DNA of 64,000 nt from Streptomyces californicus (GTDB taxonomy: Bacteria; Actinomycetota; Actinomycetes; Streptomycetales; Streptomycetaceae), in NCBI RefSeq assembly GCF_000717645.1, contig NZ_JNZZ01000016.1, positions 372,001 through 436,000 on the forward strand, written 5' to 3'. This document shows, in pieces, positions 16,159 to 25,137 of the stretch. Position 1 is the first letter of the stretch; every line of letters starts with the position of its first letter. The notes beneath the pieces were generated by a model, which was not told the origin of the DNA, did not search any database, and saw only the letters and a program-made list of their open reading frames with translations. Both the position numbers and the translations under genes were made by a program.

Positions 16159-18782
16159 GTCGCTTCCCTTCCGGTCAACGTCCGTTCGACCGAATCCGGG
16201 GGCCGGGGCTCCGCCTCGGCCCGTACGGTGCCTCCCCGGGGCGGTCGCCCTGACGGGACCCGCGCACCCTCCCCGGGCGGGCGCCCGGACGGGTCGCGCG
16301 CCTCCTCCCGGGGCGGGCGCCCGGACGGGTCGCGCACCACGTCACCCAGCGGGAACCGGCGCCGGATGCGCTCCGTGTGGTCGGCCAGGGGGTCCATGCC
16401 GTAGGCGGCGCGGCGCTGGTCCACCCGCTCCGGCTCCTCGATGGGCCAGGGCTCCAACCGGCCCGCCACCGGCTCGAACTTGGTCCCGTACACCTGCGGG
16501 CGCCCTTCGTCGACGCGCAATTCATCGGTGAGGTAGGCGACTTCGCGCCACGGAAGGTCCCGTCGCCCGGCGGCCTCCCGCATCAGCTCCAGACAGCGGC
16601 GGCGGAAGTCGAGGTGTCCGCGCGCGTGTTGTACGAGGCGGCTCGCGGCGGCCGCCGCCTCCGCGCCGACCAGGGCGTGCCCCGGCCATCCGTGTTCCGC
16701 GACGATCGTGGCGAGCCAGGCGATCCCGGCGTCGGTCAGCTCCCGCAGGCGGCGTTCGGCCCGCTCGTCGCGCATCCCGTCGGCCGCCCACGGCATCCGG
16801 ACCGCGCCGTCGAGCCGGTCCAGCCGCAGCAGCCGGCGGCGGATCTCCCCGGCGGGCGCGGGCTCCACCGGAGCCTCGGGGGCGTCGACGGGGTCGACGC
16901 CCAGCCGCACCTTCGCACGGTCCCACCGGTAGGTGATCCGGCGCCCGGCCTCCGGCCAGTCGAAGGAGACCTGCCCCTCGGCGGGGCTCTGCAGGTGCAG
17001 CCGTACCCCCAGGGCCTCGTCCGTGACGACGTGGTCGGTCACGTCGTCGAAGACGTGCTCCACGGCGTCCCGGAGGGCGACCCCCAGACCGGCGAGCGTG
17101 AGGTTCGCGCCCTCCAGCAGCTCCGCCAGCGGGGGCCAGCCGCCCTCGGGTTCGGGCCGGGCCGCCACGGGGGACGTGCCGAACGGGACGGGCGGCGGTT
17201 CGACGGCGAGCACCGGGCCGCCGCTCAGCGGGCGGACGAAGTAGGGCACGTCCATGCGCCGCAGCTGTTCGGTCTCGGCCCGGTCGAACCGTACGTCCGG
17301 ATCGGCCGGGCGGGGTGCGGCGCCGCCGCCGGAGAGCCAGCGGGGCACGAGCGCGTCGAAGTACTGGAAGGTGGGCCGGCGCAGCACCCGTACGTGGTGG
17401 CCGGGGGCGGCCGCGGCGAAGAACGCGGCGATCTCGGCGCGTCGGCGGCACATCAGGGTCCAGGCGTCGAACATGCCGCGCAGCAGAGCGGGCAGGTAGG
17501 GCCCGTAGCCGGTGCGCCCTTCGGTGTCGGCGACGACGTTCCTGGTCTCGTCCCGGGCGAAGGAGACCCTGCGCCGGTGCAGGCGCAGCCCTCCGGACGG
17601 CTCCTCGGCCCAGCACACCGGTGGCCCCTCGGCGGCGCACCAGCGGGCGAAGCGCTCCAGCCCGACGTGGTGCTGGTCGATCTCGGCGGTCGCGTCGTGC
17701 AGGAGGCCGGTGTCGTACAGGCGCGGGACCCGGCAGAGGTAGATCTCCAGGTCGATCGGGTAGAGCAGCGGCTCCGGGTCGCCGGGTCTGCTGCCGGTGA
17801 CCACGTTGCCGCCGATCATGTCGGTGATGCCGAAGGCGAACATCGCGGCGGTCAGCGAGCCGGTGCGGTGCCAGAAGCGCCCGGACTCCTCGGGGGTGAA
17901 GCGGGCGGCGGACAGCTCCCGGCGTCCGGACGTGCGGATCGGGCCCCACTGGGCGGGGGGTTCGATCCACTCCTGCCAGAGGTAGCCGGGTCCGCTCCCG
18001 GGCCGGCAGTCCAGCACGGGGAGCCGGATCTCTCCGGACGCGGCGGGCGCGCGGTTGAGCAGGTCGAACAGCGAGGCGGGCGGCCCGGCGCCGCCGGCCC
18101 GGGTGAACAGCAGTTCCCCGGAGGCCGGGCGGGGCTTGTAGGCGATCCGACCGCCGCCGGCGCAGTCCAGGCGCAGCACGCGCTGGCGCCCGTTGTGGGT
18201 CTCCTCGCCGTGGGCCCACAGCCCGACGACCGGCCCTCGGAACGCGGGGCCGGCGGGCCAGCAGGCGGCCATGTCCCGTTCCAGCCGGTCGAGGAAGAGC
18301 GTCAGGAATTCCTCGCAGCGCGCTCCCCACTCGGCCACCCGCTCACGGGCGTGACGCGGCTTTCCCGCGGCGCAGGCCACAAATGCCTCGGACACCGTGG
18401 GACCGAAGACATCCGCGTTCGTGATGTCGAGTATTCCGGCGGAAACAACGCCCGAATAACGTGGTGCGGAATGGGCGCACCAGTCGTCGAGCCGTTCCCA
18501 CAGTTCCAGCAGGGGCGAGAACCGCCCGTCACGGAGCGCGCGTTCGAGCATCCGCGCGTCAGCCTCGCCGCCGAGCAGCCGGTCGACCGCGACCGTCCCC
18601 TCGGGGCCCGCGCCGACCACGGGAGGGAACATGGCGCCCGCCGCGCCCTCGCGCACGGCGTCGACCACGCGCCGCGCGGACGAGGGGAGTCGGGCCGGGG
18701 CCTCGCGCCCGCGCGCCTCACCCGGGCTGTCGGGGGCGGGCATCTCCCAGAGCACTTCGGCGTCGAGGGGTGAATCCGGCAC
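16155..18782 (-). CDS. LanM-type dehydratase (DUF4135) fused to a DUF6624-like domain, no cyclase domain
   Basis: This 875-aa protein matches the lanthipeptide LanM dehydratase domain (DUF4135), which phosphorylates and eliminates Ser/Thr. Kinase-like features include GRIAYKPR (about residue 215), GITDMIGGNVV and the IDLEIYL segment. Full LanM proteins continue into a LanC domain, but here residues about 690-805 instead match DUF6624 (EHGWPGHALVG, LVQHARGH, VAYLTDELRV, VYGTKFEPVAGR). The tail holds three 12-residue repeats built on R(D/V)PSGRPP. The GTG at 18782 has GGAGGG five nt upstream. Cyclisation is presumably left to the separate LanC at 12286. The DUF6624 role is unknown. Confidence 0.85.
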   Translation of the reverse strand: MPDSPLDAEVLWEMPAPDSPGEARGREAPARLPSSARRVVDAVREGAAGAMFPPVVGAGPEGTVAVDRLLGGEADARMLERALRDGRFSPLLELWERLDDWCAHSAPRYSGVVSAGILDITNADVFGPTVSEAFVACAAGKPRHARERVAEWGARCEEFLTLFLDRLERDMAACWPAGPAFRGPVVGLWAHGEETHNGRQRVLRLDCAGGGRIAYKPRPASGELLFTRAGGAGPPASLFDLLNRAPAASGEIRLPVLDCRPGSGPGYLWQEWIEPPAQWGPIRTSGRRELSAARFTPEESGRFWHRTGSLTAAMFAFGITDMIGGNVVTGSRPGDPEPLLYPIDLEIYLCRVPRLYDTGLLHDATAEIDQHHVGLERFARWCAAEGPPVCWAEEPSGGLRLHRRRVSFARDETRNVVADTEGRTGYGPYLPALLRGMFDAWTLMCRRRAEIAAFFAAAAPGHHVRVLRRPTFQYFDALVPRWLSGGGAAPRPADPDVRFDRAETEQLRRMDVPYFVRPLSGGPVLAVEPPPVPFGTSPVAARPEPEGGWPPLAELLEGANLTLAGLGVALRDAVEHVFDDVTDHVVTDEALGVRLHLQSPAEGQVSFDWPEAGRRITYRWDRAKVRLGVDPVDAPEAPVEPAPAGEIRRRLLRLDRLDGAVRMPWAADGMRDERAERRLRELTDAGIAWLATIVAEHGWPGHALVGAEAAAAASRLVQHARGHLDFRRRCLELMREAAGRRDLPWREVAYLTDELRVDEGRPQVYGTKFEPVAGRLEPWPIEEPERVDQRRAAYGMDPLADHTERIRRRFPLGDVVRDPSGRPPREEARDPSGRPPGEGARVPSGRPPRGGTVRAEAEPRPPDSVERTLTGREAT

Positions 18783-18863
18783 AGCGGCCCTCCGTGTCGT
18801 CGCTGGGGGACGTACACGCGCGACCGGGTGGCGCCGGACCGGGCCGACGCCACCCGACACGCG

Positions 18864-19031
18864 TCAACAGCAGTAGACGCCCGCGCACGTACCACAGGCG
18901 GTGCCGCTGCCCGAGTTCGTCGGAGAAGCGAGCGGCGGGATTTCCTGTTCCAGATCGCCGATCACCAGATCGAATACGTCATCGGCGTTCCGGTCCGTTC
19001 CGCCCTGGACCTTTTCCTCGACTGCCTGCAT
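18864..19031 (-). CDS. Lanthipeptide-like RiPP precursor peptide, 55 aa
   Basis: The ATG at 19031 is preceded by AGGAGG six nt upstream. The 55-residue product has an acidic leader (MQAVEEKVQGG, then a FDLVIGDLEQE motif at residues 20-30 that resembles leader-recognition motifs of lanthipeptides). The C-terminal core is rich in Ser/Thr/Gly/Cys: Ser36, Thr38, Ser40, Ser42, Thr44 and Thr48, with Cys46, Cys49, Cys54 and Cys55. It ends in VYCC. This suits dehydration by the LanM-type protein and thioether closure by LanC, with up to four rings. It is the first gene of the operon; an 81-nt gap separates it from the LanM gene. Confidence 0.88.
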   Translation of the reverse strand: MQAVEEKVQGGTDRNADDVFDLVIGDLEQEIPPLASPTNSGSGTACGTCAGVYCC

Positions 19032-19071
19032 GAATATCCTCCTCCCGTACTGGCCAATTCATCCGCCACTC

Positions 19072-19100
19072 AGTAGAACAATGCGCCATGCACATGTCAA
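19072..19100 (-). promoter_or_regulatory. Predicted promoter of the lanthipeptide-like operon
   Basis: On the minus strand a perfect -35 TTGACA (19100-19095) and a -10 TCTACT (19077-19072) are spaced by 17 bp. This leaves an untranslated leader of roughly 35 nt before the precursor ATG. The rest of the 235-bp gap to the divergent ceramidase gene holds no clear second promoter. Confidence 0.7.
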
Positions 19101-19266
19101 CGCTGCGCCCTCGGTGCGACACCGGGCGCGAACGATTTACTGACCGGTAGACATCTATGCGACGCAGGTCACACTCCTCTACGGTCGGGGCACCGTCCCG
19201 GCGCCCGTACATCGGTGAGCCGCCGACCGGGCCCGGATGCCGCCCGCTCCCGTCCCAGGAGGTCCC

Positions 19267-21321
19267 ATGCCACCACCCGCCGCCCGCCGCTCCCGGCGCA
19301 GGCTCCCCGTCACGGTCCTGACCGCCGTCCTCGCGGCGGTCACCCTCGGCGCGCCCTCCCCCGCCTCGGCCTCGGACACCGCCGGGGAGTACCTCATCGG
19401 GCGCGGCATCTCCGACGTCACGGGCGAGGCCGCCGAGACGGGGATGATGGGCTACTCCAGCTTCGACCAGAAGACCTCGGGCATCCACCAGCGCCAGCGG
19501 TCGCGCGCCTTCGTCGTCGTCGACCGGGCGAGCGGCAAGCGCGTGGTGTACGTCAACGCCGATCTGGCGATGATCTTCCAGTCGGTCCGCCAGGGCGTCC
19601 TCGCCCGGCTGAAGGAGCGCTACGGCAGCCTGTACGGCGAGGAGAACGTGCTCCTGTCGGCCACCCACACCCACTCGGGGCCGGGCGGCTACTCCCACAA
19701 CGTCGCCTACAACCTCTCCGTCCTCGGCTTCCAGAAGAAGACCTACCGGGCGATCGTGGACGGCATCACCGACTCGGTCGCCGAGGCGCACCAGGACCTG
19801 AAGCCCGGCACCATGAGCCTGGGCACCGGCACCCTCACCAACGCCAGCGTCAACCGCTCCCGCGCGGCGTTCGACCGCAACCCGGCCGCCGACCGGGCCG
19901 CCTTCCCCGACGCGATCGACCCGGCGATGACCGTGCTGCGCTTCCGGCAGGGCGGCGAGGACGTGGGCGCGATCAACTGGTTCGCCACCCACAACACCTC
20001 GATCACCAACAAGAACACGCTGATCAGCCCGGACAACAAGGGCTACGCCTCCTACGCCTGGGAGCACGGCCACGAGGGCGTGCGCTACCTCGACGACACC
20101 CCCGGATTCGTCGCGGCCTTCCCGAACACCAACGCCGGCGACATGTCCCCCAACCTCAACCTCAAGCCCGGGTCCGGGCCCACCGAGGACGAGTTCGAGA
20201 ACGCGCGCATCATCGGCGAGCGCCAGCTCGACAAGGCCCGCGAGATCCACCGCGACGCCGAGCCGGTCGCCGGAGGGGTCGACTCCCGGCTCGCCTACGT
20301 CGACATGGAGGACGTGACCGTCGGCGGGGCGTACACCCCGGACGGCGAGGAGCACCGCACCTGCCCCGCCGTCGTGGGCGCGTCCACGCTCGCCGGCAGC
20401 GTCGAGGACGGTCCGGCCATCCCCCTCTTCGAGGAGGGCATGCGCACGCCGATCGCCCCGATCCTCGAAGCGCTGCGCGTCGACACCCCCTCCTGGCTCG
20501 CCGCCTGCCAGTACCCGAAGGCGAGCCTGATCCCCACGGGCCTGCTGAGCGACGTCCACCCGGTCACCCCCAAGCGGCTCCCGCTGCAGATCATGAAGAT
20601 CGGCGAGCTGCACCTGGTGGCCGCGCCGGGCGAGTTCACGATCGCCTCCGGACTCCGCGTACGCCGCACGGTGGCCGAGCGCCTCGGCGTTCCGCTGGAC
20701 CGCGTCCTGCTCCAGGGGTACGCCAACGCCTACAGCCAGTACGTCACGACGCCGGAGGAGTACGACACCCAGAACTACGAGGGCGGCTCCACCCTGTACG
20801 GCCGCTACACGCTCCCCGCCTACCAGCAGGAGTACGCCCGGATCGCGGACTCCCTGCGCGCGGGCACCGCACTGGACCGGGGCACGGCGCCGCCGGACGA
20901 GTCGGGGCGGCAGTTCACCTTCCAGACCGGGGTCGTGTACGACAACCCGCCCTCGGGCAAGTCGTTCGGCTCGGTACTGAAGGCCCCGGAGGGCTCGTAC
21001 GCGCGCGGCTCCACCGCCACCGCCGAGTTCGCCACCGGTCACCCGAAGAACGACGTCCGCCGGGGCTCCACCTTCCTGGAGGTGCAGCGGCTGGAGAACG
21101 GGACGTGGAAGCGGGTGCTGGACGACGGTGACTGGGAGACCACCTACCGCTGGACCCGGCTCAACGGTCTGACCGGCACCTCGAAGGCGACGATCACCTG
21201 GAGGATCGCACCGGACACCGCACCCGGCGCCTACCGGATCGTGCACCACGGGGACGCGAAGAGCCTCCTGGGGAAGATCACGCCGTTCACCGGAGCCACG
21301 GGGACCTTCACGGTGAGGTAG
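19267..21321 (+). CDS. Secreted neutral/alkaline ceramidase
   Basis: This 684-aa hydrolase cleaves ceramide to sphingosine and fatty acid and acts outside the cell. It begins with an Arg-rich n-region and hydrophobic core ending in a signal-peptidase-like PASASD site (about residue 36). The neutral ceramidase signature NxGDxSPN is present as NAGDMSPN with nucleophile Ser294, and the zinc region is visible as THTHSGPGGYS. A C-terminal Ig-like domain (from about residue 540) completes the family layout. The ATG at 19267 has AGGAGG upstream. It is divergent from the RiPP operon and unlikely to be part of it. Confidence 0.93.
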   Translation: MPPPAARRSRRRLPVTVLTAVLAAVTLGAPSPASASDTAGEYLIGRGISDVTGEAAETGMMGYSSFDQKTSGIHQRQRSRAFVVVDRASGKRVVYVNADLAMIFQSVRQGVLARLKERYGSLYGEENVLLSATHTHSGPGGYSHNVAYNLSVLGFQKKTYRAIVDGITDSVAEAHQDLKPGTMSLGTGTLTNASVNRSRAAFDRNPAADRAAFPDAIDPAMTVLRFRQGGEDVGAINWFATHNTSITNKNTLISPDNKGYASYAWEHGHEGVRYLDDTPGFVAAFPNTNAGDMSPNLNLKPGSGPTEDEFENARIIGERQLDKAREIHRDAEPVAGGVDSRLAYVDMEDVTVGGAYTPDGEEHRTCPAVVGASTLAGSVEDGPAIPLFEEGMRTPIAPILEALRVDTPSWLAACQYPKASLIPTGLLSDVHPVTPKRLPLQIMKIGELHLVAAPGEFTIASGLRVRRTVAERLGVPLDRVLLQGYANAYSQYVTTPEEYDTQNYEGGSTLYGRYTLPAYQQEYARIADSLRAGTALDRGTAPPDESGRQFTFQTGVVYDNPPSGKSFGSVLKAPEGSYARGSTATAEFATGHPKNDVRRGSTFLEVQRLENGTWKRVLDDGDWETTYRWTRLNGLTGTSKATITWRIAPDTAPGAYRIVHHGDAKSLLGKITPFTGATGTFTVR

Positions 21322-21325
21322 AGGT

Positions 21326-21808
21326 TCAGGGTGTACGCGGGGTGGGCTGAAACCAGGCGGGGCCGTCGGTGAGGGCCTGCTTGATCCGGAACAGGGCGAA
21401 CTCCCCGAGCGGCGGGAGCCCGTCCAGCGGGAACCAGCCCACCTCCAGCGACTCGTCGTCGTTGACCCGTGCCTCGCCGCCGGTCGCCCGGCAGCGGAAG
21501 GTGACGTCCAGATACTGGCAGCGGTCGCCGTTGGCGTACTGGACGGGGGCCAGCGCCTGGGTGAGCACCACCCGCTCGGCCACGCAGTGGACGCCGGTCT
21601 CCTCCAGCACCTCGCGCTCCGCCGTCGCGGCGGGCTCCTCCCCCGGTTCGGAGATCCCGCCGATCACCGACCACTTGCCGGTGTCCGCGCGCCGTCCGAG
21701 CAGCACCCGCCCCTCGTCCTCGAAGACGACGGCCGTCACGCCGGGCAGCAGGAGCAACTGGTGCCCGGCGGTGGCGCGGATGTCACGGATGAAGTCGGGA
21801 GTGGCCAT
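21326..21808 (-). CDS. Nudix hydrolase
   Basis: This 160-aa Nudix protein hydrolyses a nucleoside-diphosphate-linked substrate. The Nudix box is complete, starting GGISEPGEEPAATAEREVLE and ending ETGV (about residues 50-73). The N-terminal HQLLLLPGVTAVVFEDEGRV strand layout suits the MutT-like fold. The specific substrate is not predictable. It converges with the ceramidase with only 4 nt between stops, and shows no terminator in between. Confidence 0.92.
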   Translation of the reverse strand: MATPDFIRDIRATAGHQLLLLPGVTAVVFEDEGRVLLGRRADTGKWSVIGGISEPGEEPAATAEREVLEETGVHCVAERVVLTQALAPVQYANGDRCQYLDVTFRCRATGGEARVNDDESLEVGWFPLDGLPPLGEFALFRIKQALTDGPAWFQPTPRTP

Positions 21809-21837
21809 GGAGCGAGCCTACGGGGCCGGATCCGGTG

Positions 21838-23430
21838 CTATCGCGCGGTGCCCCCGGTCCGGCGCGCCCGGACCGCCGTGACACCCGCCCAGCCGAGGCC
21901 CGCCAGGGCCAGCAGCGCGATCAGGCCCTCGGGGAGGGGCCCCATGCGGGTGGCGGGGGTGAGCGACGAACGCAGGGGGACGTCCTCGACGAGGGCGTCG
22001 GGGGTGAACATCCCGCTCTTCTCCACGATCGTGCCGTCGGGCCGGATCACCGCGCTGACGCCGCTGGTGACGGGCACGACGACGGCACGCCCGTGCTCGA
22101 CGGCCCGCACCTGGCTCATGGCGAGCTGCTGGTAGGTCATCTCGCTGCGGCCGAACGTCGCGTTGTTGCTCGGTACGGCGATCATCTGCCCGCCGTGGGT
22201 GACGGTGTCGCGCACAGCGTCGTCGAAAGCGGCCTCGTAACAGGTCACGAGCCCCACCCGGGTCCCCGCCAGGTCGAAGACGCCGACCTCGGTGCCGGGG
22301 ACGAACTCGCGCTGCACCCGGTCGACGTCCTCGCTGAAGAAGCGGGCGACGGTCCGCATCGGCATGTACTCGCCGAAGGGCTGGATGTGCCGCTTGTCGT
22401 AGGTGGCGACGGGGCCCTTGTCGGGCTCCCACTCGATCAGCGTGTTGCGCAGGCTGTCGGAGCCCTTCTCGACCACCGACCCGATGACCGTGGGGACACC
22501 GATCTCCCTGACCGCGCCGTCGATGATGTCGCGGGCGTCCGCGTTGAGGTAGGGGTCGAGGTCGGAGGAGTTCTCCGGCCACAGGACGAAGTCGGGCTGC
22601 TTCACCTTGCCCGCCTTCACCTCGTCGGCCAGCTGCGCGGTGCGCCGGGCGTGGTTGTCGAGGACGGCGCGGCGCTGGGCGTTGAAGTCGAGGCCGAGGC
22701 GCGGCACGTTGCCCTGGATCGCGGCTACGGTGGCGGTGCCGTTCTCCGCCGAGTCGTCGACCAGCGGCAGCGCGGCGAACGCTCCGGCGACCGGGACGAG
22801 GACGCTCGCGGCGGCCCCGGCGACGGCGGCGCGGGGGATCTTCCCGGTGCTCCGGTACGCCACGCCCCGGCGCACCGCCTCGTAGAGCCCGAAGCCGCAC
22901 AGCACGACGGCGAAGGAGAGCAGCGGGGTGCCGCCGAGCGCGGCGATCGGCAGGAAGGGGCTCTCGGACTGGCCGAAGGCGATCTTGCCCCAGGGGAAGC
23001 CGCCGAACGGGATCCGGGCGCGGACCGCCTCGTCCAGCGTCCAGACGGCGGCCGCCCAGAGCGGCCAGTACGCGAGGCGGGTCACCGCGGCGATGGCCAG
23101 GCAGCCGACGGCGATGAAGAGCGCTTCCGCGGTGGCCAGGGCCAGCCACGGCACCGGGCCGACGTCCTCGCCGGTCCAGCGCAGCAGGGGGAGCATGAAG
23201 CCGAGCCCGGACAGCAGCCCGAGGCCGAAGGCGGCCCGGAGCCGGCGTCCGTGCAGCACCCATCCGAGCAGCGCGAACCCGGGCAGCACGAGCCACCACA
23301 CGGTCCGGGGCGGGAAGCTCGCGTAGAGCAGGAGCCCGGACAGGACGGCGGCCGCCGGGCGCAGGAGCCGGCGCGGCAGTCCGGTCGTCCGGGGTGCCGC
23401 CGGGGGCGGCGATTCGTCGACGGGGGTCAT
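21838..23430 (-). CDS. lnt: Apolipoprotein N-acyltransferase
   Basis: This 530-aa membrane enzyme adds the third acyl chain to the N-terminal Cys of lipoproteins. Several transmembrane segments (about residues 20-200) precede a nitrilase-like periplasmic domain. The Lnt catalytic triad is readable: Glu in LWPENSS, Lys in TYDKRHIQPFGEYMP and Cys in LVTCYEAAFDD. The start is uncertain between ATG 23430 and an in-frame GTG at 23442. Actinobacteria often carry more than one Lnt homologue, so this may be one of two. Confidence 0.93.
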   Translation of the reverse strand: MTPVDESPPPAAPRTTGLPRRLLRPAAAVLSGLLLYASFPPRTVWWLVLPGFALLGWVLHGRRLRAAFGLGLLSGLGFMLPLLRWTGEDVGPVPWLALATAEALFIAVGCLAIAAVTRLAYWPLWAAAVWTLDEAVRARIPFGGFPWGKIAFGQSESPFLPIAALGGTPLLSFAVVLCGFGLYEAVRRGVAYRSTGKIPRAAVAGAAASVLVPVAGAFAALPLVDDSAENGTATVAAIQGNVPRLGLDFNAQRRAVLDNHARRTAQLADEVKAGKVKQPDFVLWPENSSDLDPYLNADARDIIDGAVREIGVPTVIGSVVEKGSDSLRNTLIEWEPDKGPVATYDKRHIQPFGEYMPMRTVARFFSEDVDRVQREFVPGTEVGVFDLAGTRVGLVTCYEAAFDDAVRDTVTHGGQMIAVPSNNATFGRSEMTYQQLAMSQVRAVEHGRAVVVPVTSGVSAVIRPDGTIVEKSGMFTPDALVEDVPLRSSLTPATRMGPLPEGLIALLALAGLGWAGVTAVRARRTGGTAR

Positions 23431-23647
23431 GGTGGCGGTCACCCGCCGGAGTCTACGGTGGGCGGCGGTGAGCGGCGGAGTCGACCTGCGCGGGCCGGTG
23501 CGTGAGCGGGGGCCGGCGGGCGGCCGGGCGGCGGCACGGACCACCGGCGGCGGTACGGGGCGGCGCGCACACGGTACGGGGCGATGCGTCGGCGGTACGG
23601 GGCGGTGCGTCGGCGGCCGGGCTCCGCGCAGGCCGGGGCGGACGGGT

Positions 23648-24211
23648 TCAGTCGCGCGGGCGCCCGCCCGCGGCCGGCAGGTGCAGGCGTGCGCCGATGA
23701 ACCGTACGGCCTCCTCGGCGTCGTCGACCGTGACGGTGAAGGTGCGGCCGTCGCCGAGGCGCAGGGCCATGCCCTCGCCCCTGCGGACCACGACGGCGGT
23801 GCCCTGTTCGGGGCGCCAGCGGTAGCCCCAGCCGCCCCAGTGGCGCGGGGTGATCCGGGGGACGAACTCAGCGCCCGTCACATGGCTGAGCAGGATCCGG
23901 CGGCGCGGCAGTCCGGCGTGTCCGCACCGGACCTCCAGGCTGTCCCCGTCCACTCTGACGGCGACGTGGACGAAGGCGAGGGTGCCGAAGAGGATCAGCA
24001 GTCCGGCGGCGAGGCAGCCGATCACCGACATCAGCAGCGGGGCGATGCCGGAGGTCCAGGCGCCGTCCAGCGCGAGTTCGATGCCCAGTGCCACGCAGCC
24101 GGCGCCCGCGAGGGCCGGCAGCCACTGGAAGCGGTTGGTGGCGCGGCCGTTCCACTCCGCGGGCGGCGCCTGGCTCGACCCGTGGGCGGCCTGGTCGGGG
24201 TGGTCCGTCAT
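23648..24211 (-). CDS. Two-TM membrane protein with PH-like C-terminal domain
   Basis: This 187-aa protein has a polar N-terminus, two adjacent transmembrane segments (about residues 30-80) and a beta-rich C-terminal domain (VRVDGDSLEVRCG through TFTVTVDDAEEAVRFI). The pattern is like bacterial PH-domain (DUF3093-like) membrane proteins. Its function is unknown. The ATG at 24211 is chosen because the upstream extension is Pro/Arg-rich and overlaps the neighbouring racemase gene. The gene is in tandem with the racemase gene, 83 nt downstream. Confidence 0.7.
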   Translation of the reverse strand: MTDHPDQAAHGSSQAPPAEWNGRATNRFQWLPALAGAGCVALGIELALDGAWTSGIAPLLMSVIGCLAAGLLILFGTLAFVHVAVRVDGDSLEVRCGHAGLPRRRILLSHVTGAEFVPRITPRHWGGWGYRWRPEQGTAVVVRRGEGMALRLGDGRTFTVTVDDAEEAVRFIGARLHLPAAGGRPRD

Positions 24212-24293
24212 ATGCGGCAGCGTAGCCGCGTTCGGCCCTCCCGGCCGGGGCGGCGGGGGCCGATCGGGCGAAGCGGAGCCGAGGGCGGCCCGG

Positions 24294-25079
24294 TCAGCGG
24301 ACGGGCGTTCCGGCGGCCAGGACACGGCCTTCGGCGTACGTCAGCGCGGCGTCCGGCAGGGCGGCGACGCTGCCGCCCCGGAGCACGGTGAGGGTGCCGG
24401 ACGGTTCGGCCGTCGGAGCGGGGTCCGCCCCGATCCGGCGCAGCGCCTGGGCGGCGACCGCTCCGGCGGAGGCGTGCAGGGCGAGCGGCGGGCGGCCGGG
24501 GCGCTGCACGGCGTCGCGGATGCGGCCGGCGACGAGCTCGTAGTGGGTGCAGCCGAGGACGACCGCCCGCACGTCGGAGGGGGTCAGGGCGGCAGCGGCG
24601 GCGACGGCCCGGTCGATCCCGGCCTCGTCGCCGTGCTCGACGGCGTCGGCGAGTCCGGGGCAGGGGACCTCGGTGACCTCGGCGGCGCCGCCGAACTCCG
24701 CGATCAGCGCGCGCTGGTAGGGGCTGCCGGTGGTGGCCGGGGTGGCCCAGATGGCGACGGAGCCGCCGCCCGCGGCCGCGGGCTTGATCGCGGGCACGGT
24801 GCCGATGACCGGCAGCGCGGGCTCCAGCTCGGCGCGGATCGCCGGCAGGGCGTGGACCGAGGCCGTGTTGCAGGCGATGATCAGCGCGTCGGGGCAGTGG
24901 GCCGCGGCGGCGCGTGCGACGTCCAGGGCGAGGGCGGTCAGCTCCTCGGGGGTGCGCGGTCCCCAGGGCATCGAGCCGGGGTCCGACGAGAGCACCAGTT
25001 CGGCGTCGGGCCGCAGGCGGCGCACGGCGGCCGCTGCCGCCAGCAGGCCGATTCCGGAGTCCATGAGCGCGATCTTCAC
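24294..25079 (-). CDS. Glutamate/aspartate racemase family protein
   Basis: This 261-aa member of the Asp/Glu racemase superfamily looks like glutamate racemase (MurI). The first catalytic Cys is in IIACNTASVHALP, the second in VVLGCTHYELV, and the N-terminal IALMDSGIGLL corresponds to the MurI DSGIGG motif (here lacking the last Gly). Known family role: L-/D-glutamate interconversion for peptidoglycan. The imperfect DSGIGG and short length suggest it may be a secondary racemase. GGGTGAAG lies directly upstream of the ATG. Confidence 0.85.
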   Translation of the reverse strand: MKIALMDSGIGLLAAAAAVRRLRPDAELVLSSDPGSMPWGPRTPEELTALALDVARAAAAHCPDALIIACNTASVHALPAIRAELEPALPVIGTVPAIKPAAAGGGSVAIWATPATTGSPYQRALIAEFGGAAEVTEVPCPGLADAVEHGDEAGIDRAVAAAAALTPSDVRAVVLGCTHYELVAGRIRDAVQRPGRPPLALHASAGAVAAQALRRIGADPAPTAEPSGTLTVLRGGSVAALPDAALTYAEGRVLAAGTPVR

Positions 25080-25137
25080 CCGGTCACCCTAGCCGACAGC
25101 CCTTGCGGACCGGGCTCGGTGGGGCAGACTTCGGCGG

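Noticed and set aside
16377..18773. 798-codon plus-strand frame opposite the LanM gene
   Set aside because: It is antisense to a clear LanM-type protein, with no ribosome-binding site and no recognisable domain.
19267..21321. Ceramidase as part of the lanthipeptide-like cluster
   Set aside because: It is divergent, has its own ribosome-binding site and is a self-contained secreted lipid hydrolase.
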